DNA of 64,000 bases from an uncultured Acetatifactor sp. (GTDB lineage: Bacteria > Bacillota > Clostridia > Lachnospirales > Lachnospiraceae). Both the position numbers and the translations under genes were made by a program. Below are positions 33,486 to 41,322 of the stretch, piece after piece. The stretch is from assembly GCA_910579755.1 (NCBI GenBank), contig CAJTVB010000006.1:1-64000 (forward strand). The letters are read 5' to 3'. The notes beneath the pieces are model-generated. The model was not told where the DNA came from, made no database searches, and worked only from the letters and a program-made list of their open reading frames with translations. Position 1 is the first letter of the stretch. Each line of letters opens with the position of its first letter.

Positions 33486-34418
33486 ATGAAGACAAGAATA
33501 ACGGAGCTTTTGGGAATCGAGTATCCCATTATTCAGGGGGGCATGGCCTGGGTGGCAGAGCACACACTGGCGGCCGCTGTGTCCGAGGCCGGCGGTCTGG
33601 GTCTGATCGGCGCGGGCGGAGCTCCGGCGGAGTTTGTTGAGGAACAGATTCGCAGGGTTCGGGAGGCCACGGATAAGCCCTTCGGTGTGAATATTATGCT
33701 GATGAATCCTCAGGCTGATGCCATTGCCCAGGCAGCCGCCCGGGAAGGGGTTAAGGTGGTAACTACCGGCGCAGGGAATCCGGGACGATATATGGCTATG
33801 TGGAAGGCCGCAGGAATCAAGGTGATTCCCGTGGTGGCCAGTGTGGCCATGGCGAAAATGATGGAGCGGGCCGGGGCCGATGCCGTAGTGGCAGAGGGCA
33901 TGGAGTCGGGAGGTCACATCGGCAGCCTTACTACTATGGCGCTGGTGCCCCAGGTAGTGGATGTGGTGTCCATACCGGTGGTGGCGGCAGGCGGTATCGC
34001 AGATGGCCGGGGGCTTGCGGCAGCCTTTATGCTGGGGGCAGAGGCGGTGCAGATAGGCACCCGTTTTGTGACGGCCAGGGAATCCATCGCTCATGAAAAT
34101 TACAAGAATAAGATCATTGGTGCAAAGGATATTGACTCCGAGGTGACGGGAATGAGTCACGGACATCCGGTGCGCCAGATCCGGAATCGCATGACAAGAG
34201 AATACCTGCGTCTGGAGAAGGAGGGCGCTCCCTTTGAGGAGTTGGAGCAGCTGACCTTAGGGGCTCTGCGCAGAGCGGTTGAAGATGGAGATGTGGTGAA
34301 CGGAACGCTGATGGCAGGACAGATTGCAGGCCTGGTGAAGGAGCAGCGCTCCTGCAGAGAGATTATTCTGGAGATCATGGAGCAGGGAGAACGGCTTTTG
34401 GGAAATCGGGACGTGTAA
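33486..34418 (+). CDS. fabK: Enoyl-ACP reductase II
   Basis: This 310-residue FMN-dependent enzyme of the nitronate monooxygenase fold reduces trans-2-enoyl-ACP. Family stretches are YPIIQGGMAWVAEHTLAAAV, GGLGLIGAGG, VVAEGMESGGHIG and VVAAGGIADGRGLAAAFMLG. FabK replaces FabI in many Firmicutes and confers natural triclosan resistance. The ATG at 33486 has AGGAGG at 33473-33478; a GTG at 33480 is too close to it. It is followed 30 bases later by fabD. Confidence 0.93.
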   Translation: MKTRITELLGIEYPIIQGGMAWVAEHTLAAAVSEAGGLGLIGAGGAPAEFVEEQIRRVREATDKPFGVNIMLMNPQADAIAQAAAREGVKVVTTGAGNPGRYMAMWKAAGIKVIPVVASVAMAKMMERAGADAVVAEGMESGGHIGSLTTMALVPQVVDVVSIPVVAAGGIADGRGLAAAFMLGAEAVQIGTRFVTARESIAHENYKNKIIGAKDIDSEVTGMSHGHPVRQIRNRMTREYLRLEKEGAPFEELEQLTLGALRRAVEDGDVVNGTLMAGQIAGLVKEQRSCREIILEIMEQGERLLGNRDV

Positions 34419-34448
34419 GGAGGTCCCGGAGTGGAAGGAGGTATAGGA

Positions 34449-35372
34449 TTGGGCAGGAGAGCATTTATTTTTCCCGGCCAGGGAGCGCAGTATACCGGCA
34501 TGGGGAAGGATTTTTATGAAGGCTTTCAGACGGCCAGAGAGGTGTTTGACATAGCCCGGGAGGCCTCGGGACTGGATGTGGCACAGCTTGTGTTTTCAGG
34601 GGATGAGCGGCTGAACATTACGGAGTATACTCAGATCGCCATGCTCACCGTGGAGGTGGCTGTCTTAAAGGTGCTGGAGGAAAAGGGGCTTGCGGCGGAC
34701 TGCTGCGCGGGCTTAAGCCTGGGAGAGTACGGTGCGCTGGCGGCAGCCCGGGTTATGGAGCTTCCCGATCTGTTTCATCTGATCCGCCGCCGGGGCATCT
34801 ATATGCAGGAGGCATATCCCACAGGAGGGGCCATGACGGCTGTGCTGGGCCTGGAGGCAGATGTTGTCAGAGAAATCTGCGCCGCACAGGAGGGGATTGT
34901 GGCGGTGGCCAATGACAACTGCCCTGGGCAGGTGGTGATCAGCGGAGAGGAAAAGGCGGTGGAGGCCGCTGCGGCTGCGTTGACAGCTGCCGGAGCCAGG
35001 CGCTGCGTTCCTTTGAAGGTCAGCGGTCCTTTTCATTCTGTGCTGCTGGCCGGGGCGGGCGAGAAGCTGGCCGGAGAGCTGGAGAGCGTGGAGGTGAAGG
35101 ATCCGGTGATTCCGTATCTTTGTAATGTGGAGGCGGCTCCGGTGACAGAGAAGAGCCGGGTCCGGGAGCTTTTGGCAAAGCAGGTTTCCGGGACGGTAAG
35201 ATGGCGGGAGACCATGGAGCGTATGCTGTCAGAGGGCGTAGACAGCTTTGTAGAGATCGGCCCGGGAAAGACCTTAAGCGGTTTTTTGAAAAAGATAGAT
35301 AAGACGGTAAAGGTCTGGAACGTGGAGACTGTAGAGGATATGAACCGGCTTTTCAGTGAACTGACTCAGTGA
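34449..35372 (+). CDS. fabD: Malonyl CoA-ACP transacylase
   Basis: This 307-residue transferase loads malonyl groups onto ACP. It has FIFPGQGAQYTGMG at the start, the nucleophile elbow GLSLGEYGALAAA (catalytic Ser) and the catalytic His in GPFHSVLL. The TTG at 34449 gives the family-typical start and follows GGAAGGAGG by 7 bases; a GTG at 34431 behind another AAGGAGG is equally well placed and would add six residues. Confidence 0.92.
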   Translation: MGRRAFIFPGQGAQYTGMGKDFYEGFQTAREVFDIAREASGLDVAQLVFSGDERLNITEYTQIAMLTVEVAVLKVLEEKGLAADCCAGLSLGEYGALAAARVMELPDLFHLIRRRGIYMQEAYPTGGAMTAVLGLEADVVREICAAQEGIVAVANDNCPGQVVISGEEKAVEAAAAALTAAGARRCVPLKVSGPFHSVLLAGAGEKLAGELESVEVKDPVIPYLCNVEAAPVTEKSRVRELLAKQVSGTVRWRETMERMLSEGVDSFVEIGPGKTLSGFLKKIDKTVKVWNVETVEDMNRLFSELTQ

Positions 35373-35423
35373 GAACGAAAGCCGGAAGGGGATGCGCGCT
35401 GAAGCGCGCACGGGGGTATATAA

Positions 35424-36203
35424 ATGGAAGATAGATGCAATGAACAGATAAGCCCGGCTGGGCCGTTGGCGGGGAAGGTGGCGCTGGTCACCGGGGCCGG
35501 CAGGGGAATCGGGCGGGCTGTGGCCAGAAGGCTTTCCGGTGACGGGGCTCTGGTTCTGGTAAATTATAACGGCTCCCGGGAACGCGCCCTGGAGGTGGTG
35601 GAGGAGATACGAAGCGCCGGAGGGCAAGGGGAGGCCCTGGGCTGTGACGTTTCCGATTATGAGGCCTGCGGGAGGCTGGTAGAGGACGTGATCGCAAGAT
35701 ACGGACATGTGGATATCCTGGTCAATAATGCGGGCATTACCAGGGATAATCTGATCCTGAGAATGTCGGAGGAGGAGTATGACCGGGTATTGGATGTGAA
35801 CTTGAAGGGGGCGTTCAATACCATCCGCCACCTGTCCCGATTTTTCCTGAAACAGAGGTCAGGAAAGATCATTAATGTGTCTTCGGTGTCGGGCATTATG
35901 GGAAATCCCGGTCAGGCTAACTATGCTGCTTCAAAGGCGGGGCTTATCGGCCTGACCAAGAGCGTGGCCAGGGAGCTGGCCGGTAAAGGGATCTGTGCCA
36001 ATGCGGTTGCTCCCGGCTACGTGGAGACGGAAATGACGCAGGCTCTGACAGACAAAGCGAAGGATGCCCTGAAGCAGATGATTCCCATGAACAGAATGGG
36101 AAAGGCGGAGAATGTGGCGGATCTGGTGGCCTTTTTGGCAGGAAGCGGGTCCGACTACATTACCGGCCAGGTGATCTGCGTGGACGGCGGCATGTGCATG
36201 TGA
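35424..36203 (+). CDS. fabG: 3-oxoacyl-ACP reductase
   Basis: This 259-residue short-chain dehydrogenase has the NADPH-binding TGAGRGIG, NNAG (about 95-98), the catalytic Ser in INVSSVSG, Tyr-x-x-x-Lys in YAASKAG and PGYVET. An extra N-terminal segment of about 12 residues precedes the usual KVALVTG. It reduces beta-ketoacyl-ACP. A small hairpin of GCGCGC repeats (35394-35409) lies between fabD and fabG. Confidence 0.92.
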   Translation: MEDRCNEQISPAGPLAGKVALVTGAGRGIGRAVARRLSGDGALVLVNYNGSRERALEVVEEIRSAGGQGEALGCDVSDYEACGRLVEDVIARYGHVDILVNNAGITRDNLILRMSEEEYDRVLDVNLKGAFNTIRHLSRFFLKQRSGKIINVSSVSGIMGNPGQANYAASKAGLIGLTKSVARELAGKGICANAVAPGYVETEMTQALTDKAKDALKQMIPMNRMGKAENVADLVAFLAGSGSDYITGQVICVDGGMCM

Positions 36204-36220
36204 GAGCGAAAGGAGACAGT

Positions 36221-37447
36221 ATGAGACGAGTGGTAGTGACGGGAATGGGGGCAGTGACGCCCATCGGAATCGGTGTGGAGGCCTTCTGGGAGGGACTTAA
36301 GCAGGGAAGGACAGGGTTTGCCCCCATTACCAGGTTTGACGCCTCAGAATATAAATGCAGTCTGGCGGCGGAGGTCAGGGACTTTGATCCGGAGAAATAC
36401 ATGGATAAGAAGACGGCCAGACGCATGGAGCAGTTTTGTCAGTTTGCAGTGGCGGCTGCCGGGGAGGCTATTGCGGATGCAGGGCTTAATCTGGAGCAGG
36501 AGGATCCCTGGCGGGTGGGGTGCAGTATCGGCAGCGGCATCGGCAGCCTTCAGGCCATGGAGCGGGAGTATGACAGACTGACTCAGAAGGGACCCTCCAG
36601 GGTGAGCCCTTTGTTTGTGCCGCTGATGATTTCCAATATGGCGGCGGGGAACGTGAGCATTTTTTACGGACTGAAGGGGAAAAACCTGAATGTGGTCACT
36701 GCCTGCGCCACCGGCACCAATTCTATCGGAGAGGCTTTCCGCGCCATCCAGTACGGCGATGCGGATGTGATGGCGGCAGGCGGCGCCGAGGGCTGCGTCA
36801 CTCCTCTGGGGATCGCCGGATTCTGCGCATTGACGGCTCTTTCCTCCAGCACGGATCCCCAGCGGTGTTCCATTCCTTTTGATAAGGACAGGAGCGGCTT
36901 TGTCATGGGAGAAGGCGCCGGAGTGGTGATTCTGGAGGAGCTGGAGCATGCCAGGAGGCGTGGAGCGCGCATTTTGGCGGAGGTGCTGGGCTATGGCTGC
37001 TCCTCGGATGCCTACCACATTACTTCTCCTGCCGAGGACGGGGCAGGGGCCGCCAAAGCCATGGCAAATGCTTTGGAGGACGGGGGAATCCAGCCGCAGC
37101 AGCTGACCTATATCAACGCTCACGGCACGGGAACCCGGTTAAATGATCTGTTTGAAACCCGGGCCATTAAGCTGGCTTTTGGGGAACATGCCAAAAATCT
37201 GAAGATCAATTCCACCAAGTCCATGATCGGCCACCTGCTGGGAGCTGCGGGAGCCGTGGAGTTTATCGCCTGCGTGAAACAGCTGCAGGAGGGGTATATC
37301 CATAAAACAGCGGGACTGCGGGAATCGGAGGAGGAGCTGGACTTGGATTACTGCCGGGAGGACAGCCGGGAGGAGGTTCCTTACGCCCTCAGCAATTCTC
37401 TGGGCTTTGGCGGGCACAACGCCAGTCTGTTGATCGGAAAAATGTAA
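36221..37447 (+). CDS. fabF: 3-oxoacyl-ACP synthase II
   Basis: This 408-residue condensing enzyme elongates acyl-ACP with malonyl-ACP. It starts RRVVVTGMGAVTPIG and has the Cys-His-His triad in TACATGTNSIGEA (about 163), NAHGTGTRLND and GHLLGAAGAVEF. The closing SLGFGGHNASL is typical. The ATG at 36221 has AAAGGAGA upstream; the longer frame from 36194 overlaps fabG. In relatives, accB lies between fabF and fabZ; here only 45 bases do. Confidence 0.93.
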   Translation: MRRVVVTGMGAVTPIGIGVEAFWEGLKQGRTGFAPITRFDASEYKCSLAAEVRDFDPEKYMDKKTARRMEQFCQFAVAAAGEAIADAGLNLEQEDPWRVGCSIGSGIGSLQAMEREYDRLTQKGPSRVSPLFVPLMISNMAAGNVSIFYGLKGKNLNVVTACATGTNSIGEAFRAIQYGDADVMAAGGAEGCVTPLGIAGFCALTALSSSTDPQRCSIPFDKDRSGFVMGEGAGVVILEELEHARRRGARILAEVLGYGCSSDAYHITSPAEDGAGAAKAMANALEDGGIQPQQLTYINAHGTGTRLNDLFETRAIKLAFGEHAKNLKINSTKSMIGHLLGAAGAVEFIACVKQLQEGYIHKTAGLRESEEELDLDYCREDSREEVPYALSNSLGFGGHNASLLIGKM

Positions 37448-37492
37448 TAGAAATGAGGCTTTCCAAGGCGGGAATCAGGAAGGAGAACGGAA

Positions 37493-37921
37493 ATGTCATT
37501 ATATACAGCAAAGGAAATCATGGAAATCATACCCCACCGGTATCCCTTTCTGTTGATCGATACCATCGAGGAGCTGGAGCCGGGTGTGCGGGCTTTGGGA
37601 AAAAAATGCGTCAGTGTGAATGAGCCCTTTTTTCAGGGGCATTTTCCGGGGAATCCGGTTATGCCGGGCGTGTTGATTCTGGAAGCTCTGGCTCAGACAG
37701 GAGCCGTGGCCATGCTGTCTGTGCCTGAAAGAAAGGGCGGCACGGCGTATTTTGCCGGGATCAGCAAGGCCAGGTTTCGGCAGAAGGTATTGCCGGGAGA
37801 CGTGCTTGTGCTGGAGACCTCTATTGTGAAGGTGAAGGGGCCCATGGGCGTGGGGTACGGTGTGGCTTCGGTAAACGGTAAAGCAGCGGCAGAAGCAGAG
37901 CTGACCTTTGCCCTGGGATAA
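37493..37921 (+). CDS. fabZ: 3-hydroxyacyl-ACP dehydratase
   Basis: This 142-residue hot-dog-fold enzyme has the catalytic His in IIPHRYPFLLID and the Glu in PGVLILEALAQTGA, with QGHFPGNPVMPG between. It dehydrates beta-hydroxyacyl-ACP; whether it also isomerises, like the FabZ variants that replace FabA, cannot be told. It is 14 bases before the accDA fusion. Confidence 0.92.
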   Translation: MSLYTAKEIMEIIPHRYPFLLIDTIEELEPGVRALGKKCVSVNEPFFQGHFPGNPVMPGVLILEALAQTGAVAMLSVPERKGGTAYFAGISKARFRQKVLPGDVLVLETSIVKVKGPMGVGYGVASVNGKAAAEAELTFALG

Positions 37922-37935
37922 CGGAGGGTGAGCAA

Positions 37936-39729
37936 GTGAAGGGGATAGATCGTATCAAAGAGAAACGGGCGGAATATTTTGCACAGAAATTCAGCCGTCT
38001 GAATCTGTCCCGCACTTCAAACCGGTTTTGGAGTGCGGGAAGCGGGGAGAGCGGAAGCGCATCACGTCAGGATCCGGGACAGGAGGGGGAGAGATACCTG
38101 ATCCGCTGCCCAAAGTGCGGCAGGACGGTGGATCGGGAGAGAGTGGTCCGGAGAAAATATATCTGCTATGAGTGCGGCGGGTATTTTCGTGTGAAGATTC
38201 ACAACCGCATCCGCATGGTAGCGGACCCCCATACCTTCGAGCCCTGGTTTTCGGATACGCCTGTGCGCAATCCTCTGGATTTTCAGGGCTATGAGGAAAA
38301 GCTGGCTCAGGCCCGGGAAAAGACGGGGCTGGACGAGGCCGTGACGGTGGGCCGGTGTAAGGTCTTTGGCGAGAGTATTATGCTTGGAATCTGTGATTCC
38401 AGGTTTCTCATGGCCAGTATGGGTCAGGCAGTGGGAGAGAAAATTACTTCTGCCATAGAGAGGGCCACAGAGGAAGGGCTTCCGGTATTTTTGTTTTGCT
38501 GTTCCGGCGGAGCCAGGATGCAGGAGGGGATTATTTCTCTCATGCAGATGGCAAAGACCTCCGCGGCCATTCAGAGGCACGGCCAGGCAGGTCTGTTGTA
38601 CGCCACAGTATTGACAGATCCCACTACGGGCGGCGTTACCGCCAGCTTTGCCATGCTGGGCGATGTGATTATGGCGGAGCCGGGAGCCCTGATAGGATTT
38701 GCGGGGCCCAGGGTGATCCGCCAGACCATAGGCCAGGAGCTTCCCGAAGGATTTCAGACGGCGGAGTTTCTGGTGGAGCATGGGATCATCGACGGCGTGG
38801 TGAAACGGGAGGATCTGAAAAAGACCATTTATTTTCTGGTGAAGGCTCATCAGTGTCGGGAGGGGCAGTATGCGGAGTTTCTGCCCGGTACGGATTTTCA
38901 TTTTGTGCCCAGCGAAATCCTGCGGGAGCAGGCGGCCAAGGGCAGTCCCAAGGATGCCTGGGACAAGGTGAAGGCGGTTCGGAAAATGGAGCGTCCTCAG
39001 GCCTGCGATTATATGGAATATATATTTGACCAGTTTGTGGAGGCCCATGGAGACAGGGCGTTTCGGGACGATCCGGCGATTATAGGCGGAATCGGTTTTC
39101 TGGCGGGACAGCCGGTGACGGTGATCGCGGAGCATAAAGGAAGGGATATCAAGGACTGTCAGAGGTGCAATTTCGGAATGCCCATGCCGGAGGGATATCG
39201 AAAGGCGCTGCGGCTCATGAAGCAGGCGGAGAAATTCAACAGACCCATCATCAGCTTTGTGAATACCTCAGGCGCTTTCTGTGGTATTGAGGCGGAGGAG
39301 AGAGGGCAGGGGGAGGCCATTGCCAGATGTCTTCTGGAGATGTCGTCATTGAAGGTGCCGGTGCTGAGCATTGTGATCGGAGAAGGGGGAAGCGGAGGCG
39401 CTTTGGCCACCGCGGTGGGAAATGAGGTCTGGATGCTGGAGAACGCCACCTATTCCATTTTGTCTCCGGAGGGTTTTGCTTCTATTTTATGGAAGGATTC
39501 CTCCAGAGCCAGGGAAGCCAGCGAGATTATGCATATCACTGCCCAGGATCTGAAGAAGCTTGGAGTCGTTGAAAAAATTATTCCGGAGTTCGGAGGAGCG
39601 GACAAATCCACGGCGGAGGCCATCGGCGGCTGTCTGAAGGAGCAGATCCGGGACTTTCTGGAAAGGTTTCAGGGTATGACAGGGGAGCAGATCGCCGCCC
39701 ACAGATATGAGCGGTTTCGCAATTTTTAG
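37936..39729 (+). CDS. accDA: Fused acetyl-CoA carboxylase carboxyltransferase, beta-alpha (AccD-AccA)
   Basis: This 597-residue protein joins both carboxyltransferase subunits. The AccD half (about 50-325) begins with the zinc ribbon Cys58, Cys61, Cys77 and Cys80 and contains CCSGGARMQEG and DPTTGGVTASFAMLGD. The AccA half (about 330-597) has YIFDQFVEAHGDRAF, IAEHKGRD, FVNTSGAFCGIEAEERGQGE and GEGGSGGALA. It transfers carboxyl from biotin to acetyl-CoA to make malonyl-CoA. The start is GTG at 37936 behind GGAGG. No accB or accC lies in the cluster, so biotin carrier and carboxylase must be elsewhere. A sequencing-error join is unlikely since the linker is in frame. Confidence 0.93.
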   Translation: MKGIDRIKEKRAEYFAQKFSRLNLSRTSNRFWSAGSGESGSASRQDPGQEGERYLIRCPKCGRTVDRERVVRRKYICYECGGYFRVKIHNRIRMVADPHTFEPWFSDTPVRNPLDFQGYEEKLAQAREKTGLDEAVTVGRCKVFGESIMLGICDSRFLMASMGQAVGEKITSAIERATEEGLPVFLFCCSGGARMQEGIISLMQMAKTSAAIQRHGQAGLLYATVLTDPTTGGVTASFAMLGDVIMAEPGALIGFAGPRVIRQTIGQELPEGFQTAEFLVEHGIIDGVVKREDLKKTIYFLVKAHQCREGQYAEFLPGTDFHFVPSEILREQAAKGSPKDAWDKVKAVRKMERPQACDYMEYIFDQFVEAHGDRAFRDDPAIIGGIGFLAGQPVTVIAEHKGRDIKDCQRCNFGMPMPEGYRKALRLMKQAEKFNRPIISFVNTSGAFCGIEAEERGQGEAIARCLLEMSSLKVPVLSIVIGEGGSGGALATAVGNEVWMLENATYSILSPEGFASILWKDSSRAREASEIMHITAQDLKKLGVVEKIIPEFGGADKSTAEAIGGCLKEQIRDFLERFQGMTGEQIAAHRYERFRNF

Positions 39730-39827
39730 CCGTCTGGGGAAGGCAGGTTCTTTCGGGCAGAAGGTTTGTCATGGGAAGGACCGAAAGGGCTGTGAGATTA
39801 CAGAGCAGGAAGGATGGTAACACAAAA

Positions 39828-40793
39828 ATGTCTATCAGAATAATGGGAACCGGGAGCGCACTGCCCGCCAGGCAGGTGGATAACAGAGAGCTGGCCGGAA
39901 TGGTGGATACTTCCGATGAATGGATCCGGGAGAGAACCGGCATTGGCAGCAGGCATGTGTCCACCGGGGAGACCGTGGTCTCTCTGGCGGTGGAGGCCTG
40001 TGAGAGGGCGTTGGAGAATGCGGGAAGGGATGCGGCTTCAGTGGAACTGATATTGGCGGCTACCTGCACTGCGGAAAGAGGGATTCCCTGTGCGGCCTGC
40101 CAGGTCCAGAGTCATCTGGGGGCGAAGCAGGCGGCGGCCTTTGATCTGAATGCGGCATGTGCCGGCTTTTTGTTTGCACTTCACACAGCCTGGGCATACG
40201 TGGAAGCCGGCATATATGATAATGCCCTGATTGTGGGAAGCGAGGTGCTGTCCAAGCTGGTGGATTGGACGGACCGAGGCACCTGTATTCTTTTCGGGGA
40301 CGGAGCCGGGGCGGTGTTTGTGGAACGATGCAGTGAGGGAGGAATTCTGGGACTGGTACAGCATTCAGATGGAGCCGGAGGCGGTGTCCTTTGCTGTGAC
40401 AGCAGGGAACTGCAGAGCCCCTTTGTGAACCGGTCCATGGAGATTCCCAGGATCAGAATGGATGGCAGGGAGGTTTTTTCCTTTGCTCTGCGGCAGGTTC
40501 CCGCCGGTATTTTGGAGGCGCTGGAAAAGGCAGATCTCTCACCTGACGAGGTGGATCTGTATGTGCTTCATCAGGCCAATCGGCGAATTATCGAAGGGAT
40601 CGCAAAGAGGCTGGCGGTGGATATTTCCAGATTTCCGGTGAATCTGGACAGAGTGGGTAATATGTCCTCCGCAGCAATTCCGGTGCTTTTAGACGAGCTG
40701 AACAGGCAGGGGATCCTCCGGCGGGGAATGACGGTGGTTTTGTCCGGCTTTGGAGCCGGCTTAAGCTGCGGAGCCTGCGTGATCAGATGGTAA
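39828..40793 (+). CDS. fabH: 3-oxoacyl-ACP synthase III
   Basis: This 321-residue enzyme starts fatty acid synthesis by condensing acyl-CoA with malonyl-ACP. The catalytic triad is Cys in DLNAACAGFLF, His in LHQANRR and Asn in RVGNMSSAAIP. The usual GNTSAASIP is altered to GNMSSAAIP, a mild change in the Asn loop. The ATG at 39828 is the family start; the ribosome binding site (AGGAAGG) is rather far upstream. fabH normally stands near the beginning of such clusters; here it is close to the end. Confidence 0.9.
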   Translation: MSIRIMGTGSALPARQVDNRELAGMVDTSDEWIRERTGIGSRHVSTGETVVSLAVEACERALENAGRDAASVELILAATCTAERGIPCAACQVQSHLGAKQAAAFDLNAACAGFLFALHTAWAYVEAGIYDNALIVGSEVLSKLVDWTDRGTCILFGDGAGAVFVERCSEGGILGLVQHSDGAGGGVLCCDSRELQSPFVNRSMEIPRIRMDGREVFSFALRQVPAGILEALEKADLSPDEVDLYVLHQANRRIIEGIAKRLAVDISRFPVNLDRVGNMSSAAIPVLLDELNRQGILRRGMTVVLSGFGAGLSCGACVIRW

Positions 40794-40869
40794 AACCGCT
40801 ATTGACTTTTTCTGTGGAATAGGTGCATTATAGTTTATAATAGGTAAAAGGAAGGATTTCGGAAAGGAA

Positions 40870-41322
40870 ATGGCACAGGCGACAAAAAGCTCGTTGAATG
40901 AACTGCTGGTAAATCTCTTTGACAATGTGATGGATATGGAGGCAAAGGCAGTTATCACGGAAGAATATCGTGACATCACCAACAATGATATGCATATCAT
41001 TGAGGCCATCGGAGTGGACGAGCCAAGAAATATGTCTGTGATCGCCCACAGGCTTTCCGTTACGGTTAGCACCCTGACCACCAACATGAACGGACTGGAA
41101 AAGAAGGGGTATATCCGGAAGGAACGAAGCCTTAATGATAAACGAGTAGTGTATGTAACCCTGACCGAAAAAGGACGGAAGGCCTTTTATCACCATCGTG
41201 ACTTTCACAAGAAAATGATTAAGGCGATCGTGAAGGATTTGAGAGAGGACGAGATGGAGGTTCTGTATCGATGTCTTACGAATCTCAACAGCTTTCTGAG
41301 GCCGGAAGCGGAGGACAGATGA
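40870..41322 (+). CDS. fabT: FabT-like MarR-family regulator of fatty acid synthesis
   Basis: This 150-residue winged-helix protein has DMHIIEAIGVDEPRNMSVIA, the recognition helix RLSVTVSTLTTNMNGLEKKG and the wing RSLNDKRVVYVTLTEKG. FabT proteins repress fab genes when bound to acyl-ACP. The cluster location and the TTTGAnnnTCAAA dyads before acpP support this role. The gene is at the end of the cluster rather than at the front as in streptococci. Its stop overlaps the start of the kinase gene. A separate promoter before it is possible (TTGACT near 40803) but not clear. Confidence 0.75.
   Translation: MAQATKSSLNELLVNLFDNVMDMEAKAVITEEYRDITNNDMHIIEAIGVDEPRNMSVIAHRLSVTVSTLTTNMNGLEKKGYIRKERSLNDKRVVYVTLTEKGRKAFYHHRDFHKKMIKAIVKDLREDEMEVLYRCLTNLNSFLRPEAEDR

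Noticed and set aside
37448..37492. Place where accB would be expected
   Set aside because: Only 45 bases separate fabF and fabZ; no biotinyl domain motif (A-M-K-M type) is present anywhere in the cluster.
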